Notes under the pieces: generated by a model | Databases searched by the model: none | Seen by the model: the letters and a program-made list of their open reading frames with translations, nothing else | What the model was told of the DNA's origin: nothing | Shown here: in pieces, positions 35,301 to 48,400 of the stretch | Layout: each line of letters starts with the position of its first letter | How positions within the stretch are numbered: position 1 is the stretch's first letter | Translations under genes and position numbers: made by a program | NCBI GenBank assembly: GCA_007922195.1 | Contig: ML682028.1 | Span: 16,645,053 to 16,709,052, forward strand | Origin: Podocnemis expansa | Lineage: Eukaryota; Chordata; Testudines; Podocnemididae | DNA length: 64,000 nt | Reading direction: 5' to 3'

Positions 35301-38300
35301 TACCGGATTTACAGAAACTGACAAGACTTTTGTGATCACTCGCCTTGCAAGACGCCCGAATGGGCTCTGTGAAATGTGGCTCTTTCTCCAAGTGGATGGA
35401 ATTGGAAAGTTTGAAGTAAGTGGAGGGTGAGAGGAACGTGGGTGACTGGAGTTTTGGGGTAATAAATGCCACCCTTGAATGCCACCCATCTGGAATTTAA
35501 CACTGCGGGATGATCCCACCATTATTGTTCTGTTGTCAGTGGTAATGTTTGGGGACCAGTCAAGAATGGGATTCCATTGCAGTGGGTATCTCAACAGATG
35601 AGTAAATCATGACCTCACCTCTGCCTTACACCCACACTTAAATGCAGTGAACATTTTGTTGAACTATCTCTGTAGCATCCAGTTCATCCGGACATGATGG
35701 TGAGTGATGAATCTGAAAAATGCTGGTGTGGCGGAGGACTGACAATTGAATGCTTAGAACCATACAGACGCTGGAAAATAAAATTCAATGGACTACTCAG
35801 GTATTATCATATTGCCACAGAGGGAAGGTGATTGTTAAAGACAGTGGACTGTGACTCAGGAAAACTGGGCCAGTTCTCAGATCTATCAAGGTCTTGCTGC
35901 GTAACCTTGGAAGAGTCATATGATCGCCTTTTTCTTTGGTCTCCACCTGTAAAATGGGAGTGATGATAATGGATCTTTTTTTTTTTTATCATGTTTTGTC
36001 TGGATTATCTATTAGTTAAATTACTTTCATGGTCAGAGAGTATCCTGCACAATAGGACCTGGATCTGGCTAGTTCAATGTTTCTCTACATTTTAGTGTCC
36101 AGGGAACATCTTAGTTACTAATTACATTTTTTTAAATGCCCCAGCTGCACCAGAGCTTCCAGGCATGCATTAACTTCCACTGCCACATGTCTGGAAGCTT
36201 TGCTATGATTGGGGCATTTTAAATCACTCCTTCCATCGTCTCCACTCAGCTCCCCCTTGATGCACTATGTCTGCGAAGCACCGGTGTTCCACGGAAGCAC
36301 TGGTTGAGAAACACCAATCTAGTTAGAATAGTTACAGAGGATAAATCATACAGCTACAGCAGGGATTTCAGGACAAGTTATGTACAGCCTCTAACCCCAC
36401 TGTTTTTCCTGAGCCTCAGCTAAACTCAGCTGAAGCCCATGTTAGAGTGTTGTTGGATCAGGATCATGGCACCGTACCACACAATAGCGTACAAATGTTT
36501 GTATTTAATACAAACAGCTCAAGCATTTTAATTGGTACTTGGCAGTATATTTAAATAATTTTCTATTGGGCAATACATCTAACAGTGTATTCTTCTAACT
36601 CTAACTTAAATAAACGCTGTAGTTGATACAAAACAAGTATAGTTGTAATATCTGCCTGCCTCACAATGAAGGATTTTAGCATAACATTTACATTTTATTT
36701 TACAGCACATCCACCCATTCTTTCCCATGATCTTCTTCAGAGATAATTCCTAGTGTGATCTAAAATATACGGTTTCAGCAATACAAGTTTCAGGCAGCAA
36801 TGAGAAAGGAAGTGGCTACTATTTTGTACATACCCGAACATTTCTGCCTAGTCAAAAACTTATGGATTACACAACAGTTCAGTCAAAGAAGAGGGAACCA
36901 TGCCAAACAAATGTTAAATAACAGTAGTAAATGGTGTTCTTGATTTAGAAACAAGGCTAGATAACAACATGTTTAATTTTCCAGAAGGGGACCCTATCGA
37001 CATCAGTGGAATGAAGAGGAGGGCAAACTTGTCCATGTTAAATTCTCTTTCCAGTAAGAGCATTGCATTTTGATGGATCCATGTATTTTGTATGAGTATT
37101 AGTAACAAATTTTGAACCAAATCTGACCCATGCTAAGTCTGATACAAAGGTGCACAGATCTTGCATTGTCCTTCAGTTCAGGGATGAATTTCCTCCTGTT
37201 TGTATAATAAATTACTAAAATCAGTTATTGAGGATTAGCTTGATAAATACAAATCTATTACCTAATCATTTCATCAGTGTTCTATAAAGTAATTTTTCAT
37301 TTTATTAACTCACTGCAACTAAAATTGTATGTGTATTTTGTATCTTTTAATTTAAAGGAAAGCTTCTATATGTTTTATTGTTAAAGTTAGACCTTCTTTA
37401 AAAAACTTTATTGTCTCATAGAAGGGCATCAAAGTGTCACTGTTCATACGTTTTCTATATTTGTGCAAAAGTCATTTCATAGAAGGCACCTAGGTGTCAC
37501 TATTCATATGTTTTCTGCATTTGTGCAAAAGTAGTAGACTGTTGTGATTATAATCGTCTAGCTAGGAAAAGGAATTCGAGCTAACTAACACAGACCCACA
37601 GTCTGCTCTTGCCTATCCATGGAATTTTGCATGCATGTCTAAGGGTAGGATTAGAGCATACTGTCACTGACAGAAAAATATACACAATGAATTTAACTGA
37701 GCAGCTCCATAATGGACTGTATAAGAAGCAAGTCCAATGTCTGCATCATAGCAAGGGTCAAAAATGGTGGGGAAAGGAATGTTTTAGTCTAGCATGATAG
37801 GCAAAGGAGAAGCACATTTTTTATACTGTCCCTTTTTAAAATAAAAATCATACCATGTCCCTTACACAATCTGTGAACTGGGAAAAATCAGGATTATTAA
37901 AAATAGTCTTGGGTAATATTTAGATTTCTTTTAGTTTATTAAGATTATATTTTCAGAGCCACTTTTTTCTAAGGGCAATATTCTCTAGAGTACTTTGATG
38001 GTAAGTGCACGGAGGTAGTGCACAAAGCTAACTCTTCAATTAACTACCTGCCTGCTCTGATGTGCTGCTGGCAAGTGACAACAACATAGAAGCTATAGCC
38101 AGACAGAATCGTGTCTTCACTAGTCACTTTTGCCAGAACATTCATGTGGGTCGGAGATTGTACAGTTTCATACCTCAGACCAACATAATTTTTTCTATTG
38201 TAGAACTGGCCTGTGTTTGTGATTCCTTATTTCTCATGATCTGTAGGGTGTGGCTACTTGTTTTCCATGCAAAGTAATAGCATTTGTGGTACAAAGTGGA

Positions 38301-41300
38301 GTGTGCAATTTACAGTTGATCACCATGAGCAAAAGTGAGGCAGAAGTATCACACAGCAGAATTTTTTGCTGTTCCCAGTCAATTCAACTTAAAGAGTAAT
38401 TTCTTGTGTTGCTATGCAATAACTGTACCTTTGTACCATGGTTTCCTCCACTGTTCCCTTGTTTATTTTCCCAGAGACCTGTACTATCTAGAAGTACTGT
38501 AAAAAAAAATCTGAAGTTTCCAACTATGAGACTTATGTGGGCACAAATCCTGAAGACAAATTGAAGCCCTGTTTGAAACATGATTGTGGCTTTGACTTAC
38601 TATGAACTGAAAATGGATACAATTTTCTTTCTCTTCTTTTGTAGCTGGACTGCCTTCTCAGATGTGTTTGACTTTAACCTTGACAATCACCCAGATGTGT
38701 TTGCACGTGCATTTGCTTTGGAAAAGTGGAGTGCAGAGTTCTTCCAAAGAGTCAAAAAGTGAGATAGTTTTCACTCCTCTGGAGCTGATCATAACCTTTG
38801 CTTTGCTGGCCCAACTAGTATTGCCACAGACTAATTAATAGTAAAGTTGATTAGATAGAGCCAATGTCTCTAAGTTTTTGCCTTTATTCTGAAGTTTGTG
38901 TTTGTTGTTTATTGTTTTATAAGAATAATTTAATTTAAATCCATATATTAAAAAACTTTGGTCTTCACAGCTGCCTCCTGCCCTAGATTGGACATTTGTC
39001 CATAATGGACATTTTCACTGCAAGATATAGTAGTCTCCACTAAGGAGTCAACATTTGCCAACCGTTGCTAAACACATAGATTTAGATCCACTCATGCAGT
39101 GTATTCTGGGGTGGCACCTGCGCTCATGTAGCTCCCCACTGATTTTACAGGGGCTTCCACTGAGTTCAGGGAACCATCCTTTGCAAGAAGAGGGCCCTAG
39201 ATGGTAATTTCATCGGGGCAGGAAACATTTTGTTTGTGGTACTTTTTTTGAAACATCTAGCACAGTGGGATTCTTATCCTGATCTGGACCTTTGGGTGCT
39301 GTTCCAAAGCCTGATCCTCTACTGACTGACACATTATGGAGGCATTTTTGTGTCAGTGAATTGGGTACAAAATGCTTCTCTTTTAGCATTTTGTACCCTC
39401 TTTGCACAGGCATAAGGTACTACACAACTACACTAAAGCAATGTCTACACTCTGAGCTTGGGGATGCAAGTCACCCACTCGTCTGCACATACTTACCCTC
39501 ACTCCCATCGACCTTGCATGAGTTTCAACAGGAGGGTAGCTGCGGTACTGCTTGTGGTGGCAGGAGAGGTATGGCTGAGCTGAGTACAAACTTATATTAG
39601 CTTGATGGGAGCCAGTGTAAATGCCTGTACAAGAGCAGGGGAGTCACAACCCTAGCTCATACTGTAGACATAGCTTATAAGGCATAGAAAAATAGATCTA
39701 CGAAGACTGTATCTTTTATTCTAAGTGCAGAGAAAAACTAAGTCACTCTAGATGTTACAGTGTCAGGATTGCCATATGCTGACTTTAAATGGCAACTGTT
39801 GGAATGTACCATTTGTAGGCAAAAAAGGCAATCATTTTAGGAGGGGAAGAGCTTACTATAATCTCTTTCTCTTGGTGTCTTTCAGTATCATCTATTTATA
39901 GGCTAACCAGTTCCTAGTAATTCGTAAAACTCAAAAATATGTCTGATATATTGCAGGCAAATGGCTCAGCTGGGATCCAGATGTTCAGAAATTTGTGTGT
40001 CTTTCATATTAGAATTGACCCTTTTCTGACTGGGGTTTAGTGTTTGTGTTTGAATATGAAACCTGTTTCTTAGTGTCATGATCTTTTCCCCATCCTTTTT
40101 CACCTTCAGACATAGTGCACAACATTCTCGTTATGAACAGTGGGGCCAGTTGATAGGAGAAATTGAAATTGAAGGTCATGAGAAGAAAGAGCTCTTTCTG
40201 AGAGGTGTTCGGAATCACGCTTATGGTAATGATATCCTGAACAATCCAATTACATGCTGATCTAGCAGCTATCACAATGGGGAGAGAGGATTAGGATCCA
40301 TGGAAACCCTTACCACACCTGCAGGCCTGTCCCCAGAATTGGTTAGGTCAGCAGGGAGCCTCCCTGTGCCAGAATAAGATCTGTGGGGCTTACAGCTGAA
40401 GTATGTAAATTTGTTTTAAAAAAACTTCCCTAGTTACAGCAAATAAGAGTTTGTCCTGTTGGGGGCATGAAGGGGAGGAGTGTCATGCTGCTACATTGGG
40501 GTCTATCTTCTGAAGTGCAGTGGACGGGCAGATAGCTACAGTCATGTGGCCCTGCTTGCTGGTTTGGCCCTAGAGCAAAGTTAAAGGGGAATTTTTGGCC
40601 ACTGCCTATTATTGCAATTGATTAGCTTTAATCAGCTCTAAAATTAAATCATTTTCCCATTATTAGGTGGAGTGTCATTAATGTTTCTACCTATAGATAC
40701 TTTTACAACCTTTGCACATGTTTATCTGATATTTTCTTTAGCTAAAGTTAAGGAAGCCTGTTCGTTACCTTTATGTTAATGCTTTTATGTGAAATGTTCA
40801 ATAAAGGTGAATCTTCAAGGACATACTCTCCTTTTTTCCCCCAGGCATCCGAAACTGGGCTGAGATTTACCGATATGTCATGTTTTTGATGCACTGTGAG
40901 GTACGTGTTGCTGTGCCTTTCTGCACTCTGGAGATCAAACGCAAACTTCACTCAATTTTTAGGATATGTTTATTATCCTAGTAAGAAAACAAGTACTGTA
41001 ACAGCCACAGCTTTAGACTCTACCTTTGAGCAAGTTGTCCCATTGCCAAACTTTTCATAAACACATGCTGAACTAATTCACAGTAGTGCATACTTGCTGG
41101 ATTTTGACCTCATTAAGGTCACCTGAGATGTTTGCTTATGCAATGAGCATACACCAAGATTAATGATAAACCATCAATTTGAGTTAGAGGCATGAAAGAA
41201 TTTTCCTTTCCAGACTGCGCAATTCGCTAGGTGCTGGAGGACAGTTGCTGTCCTCTGAAAGTCAGATAATGGTCCAGCTCCTCTAGTCTGGCTGATTGTG

Positions 41301-44300
41301 CGTGGCACAGACCACCCCTCACTTTCCATCCCTCTCCTTTAAGCCATTTTTAAGTTCCTCACATCAGATCTAACCAGGGAATGCCCCATCCCTGAATGCT
41401 GCTGTAACTTATATTTAGCCATTCACAACCCCAAGGAGCTGCTCCTGCATCTGTCCCAGTTTTGCTTTCTTTCCTCTGGGGATGCTATCTCCTATTTCTT
41501 CTCCCCCTCACCTCCTTGCTGTCCTGAGATGAAGGTGTAGCACAGCTACTCCAGGTTATATGCCACTCAGGGACTCCCATAGTACAGGGAAATCTTCAGG
41601 GGCTGGATCTGCAGACTTTGCAATGGCAGATCTGGGAGTGTATTGGTGATTATTTCTAGCAAATTCCATGCATTTCAAAAGGTGACATCTCAGGATGTTG
41701 TTTATGGAGGTGATATTTCATTTTCTTTAGGGGTTTGTGTCTGTATGTTCAAACAATTTTGGATGAGCACATCCTGCATCCTCAAGCTCTAGGGGAAGTA
41801 TATCACGTCCAGCTTCAGGGATAGATTTGAGGCACCCTGCCCTCCTCAAAGACTGAGTTTTAGGGATGAGATCTGGCCTCGTATGTCTTTTCAGTAGGAA
41901 GTCTCTCAGATCACAGAGTTGTGACTGCAAAAGAGATTCCATGAATGTCCACATAATTTTGCACAGCTCATTGGGTAGAATATTCCTTTTCTTCTTTCTC
42001 TTACTATTCTTCTGATTACATATGGAGGATGCTTTCCCCAGTGGTTTTTTACTCTCAGGATAGACACATTCATTGGTTGTAGAAATCCGTTTTCCATTCC
42101 TAGGGAAACTACTTTTTATCTCCCATCATTCACTTGAAACCTGGAATCTTTTGTTAGCTCCAATTCTGATTCATGACTTCTCTGTTATCAGGAACTTCAC
42201 CAAGTTCCACTCTCCCAAACAGCAATAAGGAGGTTTTGTACACTGTCCTGGTGTCTGGGATCCCACCACAGGGCACCTACATTTATTTTGCTAGCTTCTC
42301 ATTTTCTTATTCCTCCTTTGCCAGGCATCTTGTTTTAATTTGGCTGCTGACTGTGGCAACACACTGCCCATCTCTTCTGATGACAGTTCAGCACTTTGAG
42401 GCACAGAGTCTTAGTTCTTATAAACTGGCTTTGCTCTTTTGATGTTAGTGCAAATGGAGCTGCCCCGATTTAGATCAGCCGAGGGTTTGAGATATTCTAA
42501 GTTTTTTTTGCTTTGGTGGTCTTAGCTTCATAATGAAAGTTGCTGCTCCCCTCTCATTCCCAGGCTATATTTTTGTGGCTATGTGGAACAGAAGTCTAAA
42601 AACATCGTCATAGGAGCAATTGGATTGGTGGAATTATTAAAGAGGGGAAAACAAATAGGCACTGACAGCTAAGTTTGCACTTCTTGCCTGGCAAATGCTT
42701 CTTAGAAGGCATTTCCTGTGTTTGTATGGGTGTAGGGAATTCCAAAATCTGAGCATTTCAAGAAATAAACCTCAAAGCAAATAAACAGAATGAAAGGGCT
42801 CACTCCTCCCAGATATATGCAGCGAACATGGCTGCATGCCTTGTAAAATCTTGCATGCATGAATGAACAAATGCAACAGCTGCTTTGATTAAACATGTGA
42901 CAGTCTGCAGATGTGTCAGAGGATAAGAGGGAGCCCCAGGATTGTAGGATTCTTATCACCAGATATCCACCACAGCAATTTGTGTACTGTTACTGTACCC
43001 GCAGGGGAAGAGTGAAAAGGTACATCTTCACTAACCACCTCCTTACCCTCACAGCAGTGAGTCTCAGAGCCCAGATCAATTAATTCATGCTAGAGAGCTT
43101 AATAGCAATGTAGGCCAGGGGCTTAGCCAGGCAGGGTTTTCTGGCTGGGCCCCTGATTTACGGTGGGTTGGGCAGCTTCTGATGAGATCAGGCCCACTTG
43201 TTGCAGTGCCCTGCAGTGGTGTGAATTTTTCCACCGAGGCTACAGCTACAAGTGGAGCAGTGCCAGCACCTCTTTTCCACTTGTGGCTGTGGCTGCTGGA
43301 CAGGCCCTGCAGCTGCAGTGGTGAAATTTGGAGTGGGTGGCCTGATCTGCAAGTTGGTGATCCGTGGCCCACCTGGCCAAACCCATGGCTATGTCCCTGG
43401 TGTAGACATTCCTGTTTGGGCTGCAGCTCAAGCTCTGAAACAAGGAGAGGGTTTCCTATGCTCCACCCTATAACGTAAGCCCAAGTGAGTTGGCCTGAAT
43501 TGCATAGGAGGCCATACTAGATGATCATTTTGGTTCCTTCTGACCTTAGAGTATATGAGTTTATGTGGACTCATGACAAATAGTCCTGTGGCATCTTAGA
43601 GACTAATAATAGAGCTCAAATCTGAACTCTGAGAATATGTGAGGTCTGAGATTTGCTGTCACAGGTCTGTTGTATAAAGTGTACACATATGCTCAGAAGT
43701 TAAAATGATTTCCATCACTGTCCTTTGGACTAAACCGGGGTGCTTGCTTTGCTAGGAAAGAGTATGGGTTTAACAGTCAGAGAGTAGGCATACCCTTCTT
43801 TGTGTGCAGCATGAGTGGGACTGAAATTTATAATGCAATATTAGGAGAGGAACATATGCTAGAGCCTTAGGGCTAGTCTACACTAGAAATGCTACAGCTG
43901 CCCACCCACACCCATCTGCAGCAAGTCCAATGAAGATGCATATGCCTATGGGGAAAGAGTAAAATAAGACCACCTTTGTGAGAGGTGGTCATTATGTTGG
44001 TAGGAGAAGCTCACCCACTGAATAGCCCTGTCCACAGCAGCGCTTAGTCTATAATTTTTGTTGGTAAGAAGGGTGGCTTAATCACACCCCTGCATGACAA
44101 AAGTTGCACCAACATAACCTGTAGTGTTGACGAACCCTTAGAATCAAAGGAGGGGGAGGTTTGTAAAGAATGAAGGTGTATTTGCATCTTTATTTAGCAT
44201 TTTTCCTATGCACTGTTCTCAGACGCTTCATTTCAAGCATCTAGTCCTTGCCTTCATGTCACCTTTTATTTCCTACTGCTGCTACTTGCTGCCTGTGCTC

Positions 44301-45352
44301 ATCACATTACTTCTGCTGGCTGTGATCCTTCTATGTCCCCTTTGGGTACTCTTGTGCCACTCATCACCAGGGTTTTTTCCATGCAAGGCCATCGGACCAC
44401 AAGACTGTCTCTGAATCTATCGTTTTATGAGATCAGTGGCTTTCTAGGAGAATGTGGCGAACAGGAATTATTTTTATATTGCATCAAAAACAGCTGGTGG
44501 ATTATCTCAAGATCTCAGGCATCTCATGAGAATTCTTTCCCATTTCCACTCTTTTTCTTACAGGATGGGACCTCAGCACACTTAACTGTTGTTTGCATGC
44601 CAGAAACTACAACACAGTAAGTTTAAAGAGTCTGTAACTTTTACCTGCCTTATTCTGCATCCTTATATTCAGAGTTTCTTCCAGACCAGAGCTAGACCTT
44701 GTTGTTGGCCCCCACAGTTCTGTGGTTGCAAATAATCATGGGTACAACTTTCACCTTCAGTTATTTGCAGATGCAGTGTAGATTATTAAGCTGTATTAGT
44801 ATATGATGTATAGGCACAAATCAAGCACTTCCAGACATCCCACTTAGGTGAAGTTGCAAGTGAAAAATGAGACAAAGCATTTAAAATCTTTTGTAGTCTG
44901 TGTGATACTAACAGCGATAGTAACAAAAAGTACTTATATAGCATCTTAAATCAGAAGATCTCAAAGCATTTCACTAACATTAATGAAATCTCACATTATC
45001 TTCATGAAATGGGAATCATTATGGCCACACTTCCTCGGTTCTGTGATGAACCAGAATTAGGGTCGTACCTTGCTTGCAGGCCTCCGTTAAAGGGTCAGCA
45101 TTTTGTTTTTCTTGAAAGAGTTCATTAGTTTTGCTTGTGCTTTTGGAAACAGCAAACGGTACCAGGTGTGTTATGTTTTGTGTGTGTCTCAGTCTCACTG
45201 TAGGTTATGTTCTTTTCCCTAATGGAAGGAAGGCTGGCATTGACTGGTCCAGTGCCTCACTAGCTGAAATGGCTGAGGATGGTATTATCAGAGATTTATA
45301 CAGAGTCAGTTTCACCGCAGGTAAGTTAAAGGAAGCTATGTCACCTTCAGGG

Positions 45353-45403
<51 letters not shown>

Positions 45404-48400
45404 AGTACTAAACAAAATGATTTAGAGTCTAGGAAATAGTTTCACTGAATTACAAGACATGTAGACATAGGGAATTCTGCAAGGTGTGGTATTTGATAGT
45501 TGTGTTTTCCAGAGAGCTCATGTACAGAATACATGGAGGGAGGGAGAGGTCAAAACCAAACTAACAGTCATGTCTCCTCTCCAAACCAACCCAGCTGGCA
45601 GAGTTCCTAGTGTGTCTAAATTGTTCTAGGAGTCAGGGCCTTGAGTCAAAGCCACCAAACTGATGATCAGAAAAAACAGAGTCTCTAGGCCTAGGTTAGA
45701 CACATGATTTGGGCCTGCAGTCTGTATGGTTTCTGGTCTCCTTGCTCACTAAGCTTCCTTTTCTTGTTTATGTAGTCCAACCCCAACAGTGGGGCAGGGT
45801 GCTTCATGGCTACATCCAGGCTGTATTGGCTGTCAGTTGCAGACTGACCCTTCAGTAGGTAGAACACCCGGCTACAAGTCACGGTTATAATTTGATCTAT
45901 CCTGTTATGTTTTTATTGTGTGTGATTACATCTCAATAGTTATGTCTACAGTGGAGACTCTTAAGTAGACTTAACAAGGTTAACTATAAGTCGACTTAAA
46001 GTCAACCTTGTTAAGTCAACTTAGAGCGTCCACATTCAAAACTCCTCTAGACTGCTCACATCCACACTGGCAGGTTACAGGTTGACATAACGCTTAAGTC
46101 AACCATATTAAGTTGACTTAAGGGCTATGCCCCGTCTACGCTGGCTTAAGTCGACTTAATAAGGTCGACTTAAGCATTAAGTCAACCTTAAGAGGTGGTG
46201 TTATTAAGTCATCTTAAGGAAGCGCTTAAGCCCTAGTCTACATTGGGGCCAGTTTTCAGCAGCAGTTGACTGGCAGTTACGCAAGGAATGTAAAATTGTT
46301 TGCATAACTGCCAGTGGTTTTCTAAGCTACCAGTACAGATTCAGGAAATCTGACTGCAAATCCCTTGTGGTCGCCTTTCCCATGCACTCCTTGTCCCCCA
46401 GGACTTCTGGGGTGATGTCTGGGAGCAGACCAGCAAGTTCAGACTCGCTGCTAACTGCTCCTGGAACGCCAGGCTGATGGTGGCAAGTTTGCTGCCGTCA
46501 GTATAGACATACCTGAGTTGACTTAATGAAAGCCCACTGTGGATGGGGAGTTCCTTTGGCTGACTTAAGGAAGGTTAATTCAACCTAAAGCTCCACTGTA
46601 GAAGTACATGAAAAGTCCAGCTACCAGACTCTTCTTCTCCTACAAAGACTTAATGGGTTCTGTCTCCACAGCGACCAGTCACCTGTGGTTGACCCATGCC
46701 AGTGGACGTGGGCTCAGGTTGAGGGGCTGTTTCCTTGCTGTATAGACTTCTGGGCTCAGGCTGGAACCTGGGATATAGGACCCTGAGGGGTGAGAGGGCC
46801 CAGGTCCAAGAAGTTTATATGGTCGTCAACTAGCCTTGTAGCCTGAGTCTCATGAGCCTGAGTTGACTGACATGGGCTAGCCATGGGTGTCAAATTGCTG
46901 TGGAAGCATACCCATACATATTACCATACCACATCTTGGCAGATGAATGGAAACATGACAAAGTCTGTCAGTGCTGTTTGGCAGTAATGTGGGAGTAGAG
47001 CCCAATGTGTGAGCAACAGACCTTCCCACAGTGGCTACAGTCCACTCGCCAGATGTAGGTTGGATTATACTCTACTAAAGGCCTCAGCCTGGGTTCTCTG
47101 ATGACTCTTCTGTGATGACTGCACTAGCTTTGACCCAGTTTCTCCACACTGAGCAGTTGTGGGCAGGACTCTCCCAGTCGCCAGTGGGAATGTTGAATTA
47201 ATTGAGAGCCTGCTTGACATTGTGGCTGTGTTGGAGAACTTTGGCCTTTTTTTTGTGTGTGTGTCATGGGTAGTTCTCAAGATGGCCATACAGCATAGCC
47301 ATCGGCAGATGATCTTGAGTTATGTGCTCCATGTGTCCCAGCCAGCAAAGCCTGCAAATGTCCAACATGATCTGCATAGACATCTGACAATGTGGGTTGG
47401 AGCCCATGAAAGCTTATGCCCAAAGAAATTTTCTAGTCTTTGAGGTCCCACAGGACTCTCATTGTTTTTGTTGTACACAGACTGACGCAGCTACCCCTGG
47501 AGATTTGTACCTGATAGAGAAGTTCAAATCCCCAATTATCATAAACATACCTGTGTTGCTCAGGTTTATCTAGCTTTGAAATGAGTGCTGCAGTTTCCCA
47601 TCTCCTTTAATCAAAGATCACATGTTGGCTTTGGAACAGCTGCTCAAAAACAGCTAGAGTGGTGAAGGGCCAAAGCAGGTTTAGAAAAATATTCAAATAT
47701 ATACAAAATACCTCCAAGTATTTTTAAAAAATAGGTTTAGAGATGGGGAGCTGTATGAAATCCACAAAAGCACTTGCTTGTTTCATCTTGACTAATTGCT
47801 CTGTTGTATGGTCAACAAAACCTGCCTACATTTTTCCTTCCAAAGGTGGTAAGTTCTTCGATGTTCGTGTCCTACTTGACAAGCAGGCTCGCCCTGTGGT
47901 GTATAATGGTTTAACAGGAACAGGAGTATTCTATGAGTGCATTGCTGATTTCCGACTGAACCTGACGGTCAGAGGCTGGGGTGTGGCTGAATTTTATTAC
48001 AGGTGAGATAATGGCACACCGGAGTAGAGGAATTATTCCCCTACTGAGAGCTGAATGAAGACGGCAAAGTAATATGTAGAGGCTTGTGAATCTGTGGACA
48101 TCCACATTATAGCCGCAGATACCTACATCTGCAGATACAATGTGGATATCTGCATACCATTTCTTGGGGATGCAGATCGGATATGGGTCCACATATTTTT
48201 ATCCATGCAGGGCTAGAGCCCTGCAGATACGCAGATGTCTGCATTATATCTGAATCCGCAATGTGGCTATCCATGGACCATGTCTTGCACGTGCAAATTG
48301 GATGCAGATCCACATATTTGTATCCGCACAGGACTCTGCCAATATGTTTTCGACTAAAAGGCACACATCTGAATCTCCAGCACTGGCTTTCTCTGGTGTT

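Larger units (their letters stand above)
40901..44563 (+). other. PPDK-like gene, intron 7
   Basis: 3.7 kb without a further exon. Contains a diverged CR1 tail (43488-43560), a foldback fragment (43577-43605) and a Harbinger MITE (43870-44138). A GC-richer stretch at 43130-43470 gives overlapping chance ORFs. Confidence 0.55.
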
